Shown: in pieces, positions 62,738 through 64,000 of the stretch | Layout: each line of letters opens with the position of its first letter | Numbering within the stretch: the stretch's first letter is position 1 | Source of the DNA: Pyrinomonadaceae bacterium | Lineage (GTDB): Bacteria > Acidobacteriota > Blastocatellia > Pyrinomonadales > Pyrinomonadaceae | Assembly: GCA_030841085.1 (NCBI GenBank) | Contig: JAVEDP010000023.1 | Span: 1-64,000, forward strand | Direction of reading: 5' to 3' | Length of the DNA stretch: 64,000 nt | Notes under the pieces: model-generated | What the model was told of the DNA's origin: nothing | Seen by the model: the letters and a program-made list of their open reading frames with translations, nothing else | Databases searched by the model: none | Translations under genes and position numbers: made by a program

Positions 62738-63331
62738 TCAGCTCATCACTATGATCTGATTATCGACCTGCTTCACGCCTTTGATTGCGCGCAGCATTCT
62801 ATCGACCTGAGACTTGAGAGCCTCACTCTTTACGGTTCCCGTTACCGTGACCTTCCCATCGAGCACAGTGGCAGTAATTCCTAAACTCGAGAGATTAGGA
62901 TCGTCGCTAATCTTTTTGTCGATAGCCGTCTGGATAGGACCGTCGTTGGATGTATTAACCGGTGCTGAAGCGCCGGCTGGCGCGGGTTGATTAATGATCA
63001 CCGGAGGCTGATTGCCCGCTGGCGCTGGTTGTTGAATGATGACCGGCGGTTGTTGCTGTTGCGCTGGTTGCTGCACGATCACCGGTTGTTGTGCCACCGG
63101 CTGTTGCTCGGCCAGGTTCGCATTGGTCGTATCAGTCTGTTGTCCGTTCATCAGAAACAGAACGACGATCGTTATCAGCGCGATTGCTACCACCACGATT
63201 ATTCCTACCGTTGCTCCGGATATGCCGCCGCGATCGCTGCGAACGGTGTCCGTCTGTGTAACTTCGCGTTTGGAAGTTGGGGTTTCCACAACTACCCTGC
63301 TTCGCCGCGCTTGCTCATCGTCGTATGCCAT
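62738..63331 (-). CDS. BON-domain membrane-anchored protein
   Basis: A 197-residue protein. Soluble N-terminus, one membrane helix (ATVGIIVVVAIALITIVVLF), then a Gln/Pro-rich low-complexity spacer with repeats such as PVIVQQPAQQQQPP. A C-terminal BON domain (ITATVLDGKVTVTGTVKSEA and VKQVDNQIIV) follows. BON domains bind phospholipid. It is probably anchored in the inner membrane with the BON domain outside. ATG at 63331 has aggaga upstream. Confidence 0.83.
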   Translation of the reverse strand: MAYDDEQARRSRVVVETPTSKREVTQTDTVRSDRGGISGATVGIIVVVAIALITIVVLFLMNGQQTDTTNANLAEQQPVAQQPVIVQQPAQQQQPPVIIQQPAPAGNQPPVIINQPAPAGASAPVNTSNDGPIQTAIDKKISDDPNLSSLGITATVLDGKVTVTGTVKSEALKSQVDRMLRAIKGVKQVDNQIIVMS

Positions 63332-63693
63332 TTGAATTTCTCCTGTTTTTTTCGTGTTCGTTTGCCGGATGATTCGAAACCAAGCCGATGAAAGCGATAG
63401 GAGCAATCTGCATTCCCCACCTTGGTGGTCCGCAGGTCATCTTGAAGGGGTCGAAAGATTGAGGAAATACTGCGTTTTCAAAGGCGATTTTCAATTCCGC
63501 AGAAGCTGGGAGGAAACGAACGCGTATGCTTTTCAGTCTTAGGCCGCTACTGGTTGCTGAGATTCAAGACACAGCGGCGAAGAGTCAATCGTGAATCGTA
63601 AATCGTGAATCGTAAGAACAAATTGCAGTCACCTCCATTAAGCCCAGCCTGTTTTACTATTCACGACTTACCATTTACGATTCAACGGTTGGA

Positions 63694-63750
63694 GTGGCAT
63701 AGACTTTAGTCTGTGTTTGTCGAGGCAGCACAGACTGAAGTCTATGCCAC
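63694..63750. repeat. gtggcatagact hairpin, copy 6
   Basis: gtggcatagactttagtctg pairs with cagactgaagtctatgccac. It lies in the 472-bp gap between the BON gene (5' end 63331) and the HDAC-like gene, which also holds heptamer tracts at 63589-63616 and 63769-63803. Confidence 0.92.
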
Positions 63751-63768
63751 TCACGCGCGAGTGCCTCG

Positions 63769-63803
63769 CGATTCACGATTCACGATTCACGATTTACGAT
63801 TCA
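63769..63803. repeat. Heptamer tandem repeat (ACGATTC)n abutting a start codon
   Basis: Five units of a 7-bp repeat run straight into the ATG at 63804, leaving no room for a separate ribosome binding site. Confidence 0.9.
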
Positions 63804-64000
63804 ATGACCACCGCAATTGTCCATCATCCGCTGTTCCACGAGCATGACACCGGACCAGCGCATCCTGAATCCCCTTCGCGTTACAGCGTCGTCATGAACG
63901 CGCTTCGCGAGGATGCGCAGTTGTGGCCCACGCTGCTCGAAGTCGAGGCCCGCAAGGCGCCGAAGGGCGACGTTCAGGCGTGTCATACGCCGCAGCTTTA
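63804..64000 (+). CDS. Histone deacetylase/AcuC-family protein, 5' part
   Basis: The first 65 codons of a gene that continues beyond the window. The start MTTAIVHHPLFHEHDTGPAH, PESPSRYSVVMNAL and a later CHTPQLY match the N-terminal region of class II histone-deacetylase-like amidohydrolases (AcuC, polyamine deacetylases). The zinc site lies further on and cannot be checked. The complementary-strand frame is a shadow. Confidence 0.8.
   Translation, partial: MTTAIVHHPLFHEHDTGPAHPESPSRYSVVMNALREDAQLWPTLLEVEARKAPKGDVQACHTPQL

Noticed and set aside
63801-63986. Minus-strand 61-codon frame at the right edge
   Set aside because: The opposite strand encodes the recognisable N-terminus of a histone-deacetylase-family protein.

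Overview
This 64 kb window (coding density about 80%, moderately GC-rich) comes from a bacterial chromosome. It holds no rRNA, tRNA, CRISPR array, transposase or phage gene that I can see. The gene content (FdxA-type ferredoxin, AdoCbl-dependent ribonucleotide reductase, bacillithiol-type YtxJ, secreted zincins, many small membrane and zinc-ribbon proteins) and an unusual density of dispersed hairpins and 7-bp tandem repeats suggest a soil Acidobacteriota, most likely of the Blastocatellia/Pyrinomonadales type. That placement is inference and was not checked by any search.

Layout. 0.1-6.8 kb: serine hydrolase, zinc alcohol dehydrogenase, GGQ release-factor-like protein, ABM-type monooxygenase and EttA, separated by repeats. 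7-9.7 kb: two related secreted HExxHxxGxxD zincins and a secreted unknown. 10-17.5 kb: YtxJ-DUF971 pair, CDP-alcohol phosphotransferase, DinB-like protein, ferredoxin, MBL hydrolase, PrsW-like protease, SDR. 17.8-20.6 kb: membrane protein, zinc-ribbon microprotein and polysaccharide-export protein. 20.6-27.6 kb: an apparent potassium-homeostasis locus, with a candidate small RNA, an APC transporter, a short KdpD-like kinase, a KdpE-like regulator, a small membrane protein and a KimA-like K+ importer. 27.7-34.9 kb: zinc-ribbon protein, PurD, PspA and partner, and NrdJ behind a clear promoter with NrdR-like boxes. 35.3-39.4 kb: an AT-richer island of kinase, glycosyltransferase, class II aldolase and nucleotidyltransferase. 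39.5-49.5 kb: MsrB, GroES-GroEL, two ParE-type toxin-antitoxin pairs around MarC and DedA, and an RRM protein. 50-53.3 kb: a large secreted BNR/Asp-box protein. 53.7-57.4 kb: a MEDS-domain hybrid histidine kinase divergent from a B12-binding radical SAM protein. 57.5-64 kb: repeat-duplicated secreted protein, an HTH operon divergent from a STAS-led run of small genes reaching RpoZ, a BON protein, and the start of a histone-deacetylase-family gene.

The most striking signals are non-coding. (1) A promoter-plus-leader module of about 105 bp occurs three times, ahead of groES, the RRM gene and the STAS gene, with TTGACA, an exact 17-bp spacer and a hairpin in each copy. (2) A 92-nt candidate small RNA upstream of the potassium locus has its own promoter, three hairpins and an intrinsic terminator. 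(3) Tandem repeats with a 7-bp period sit directly in front of start codons, supply the stop codons of two genes and are read in frame inside nrdJ. (4) At least six further families of dispersed palindromes fill most intergenic gaps.
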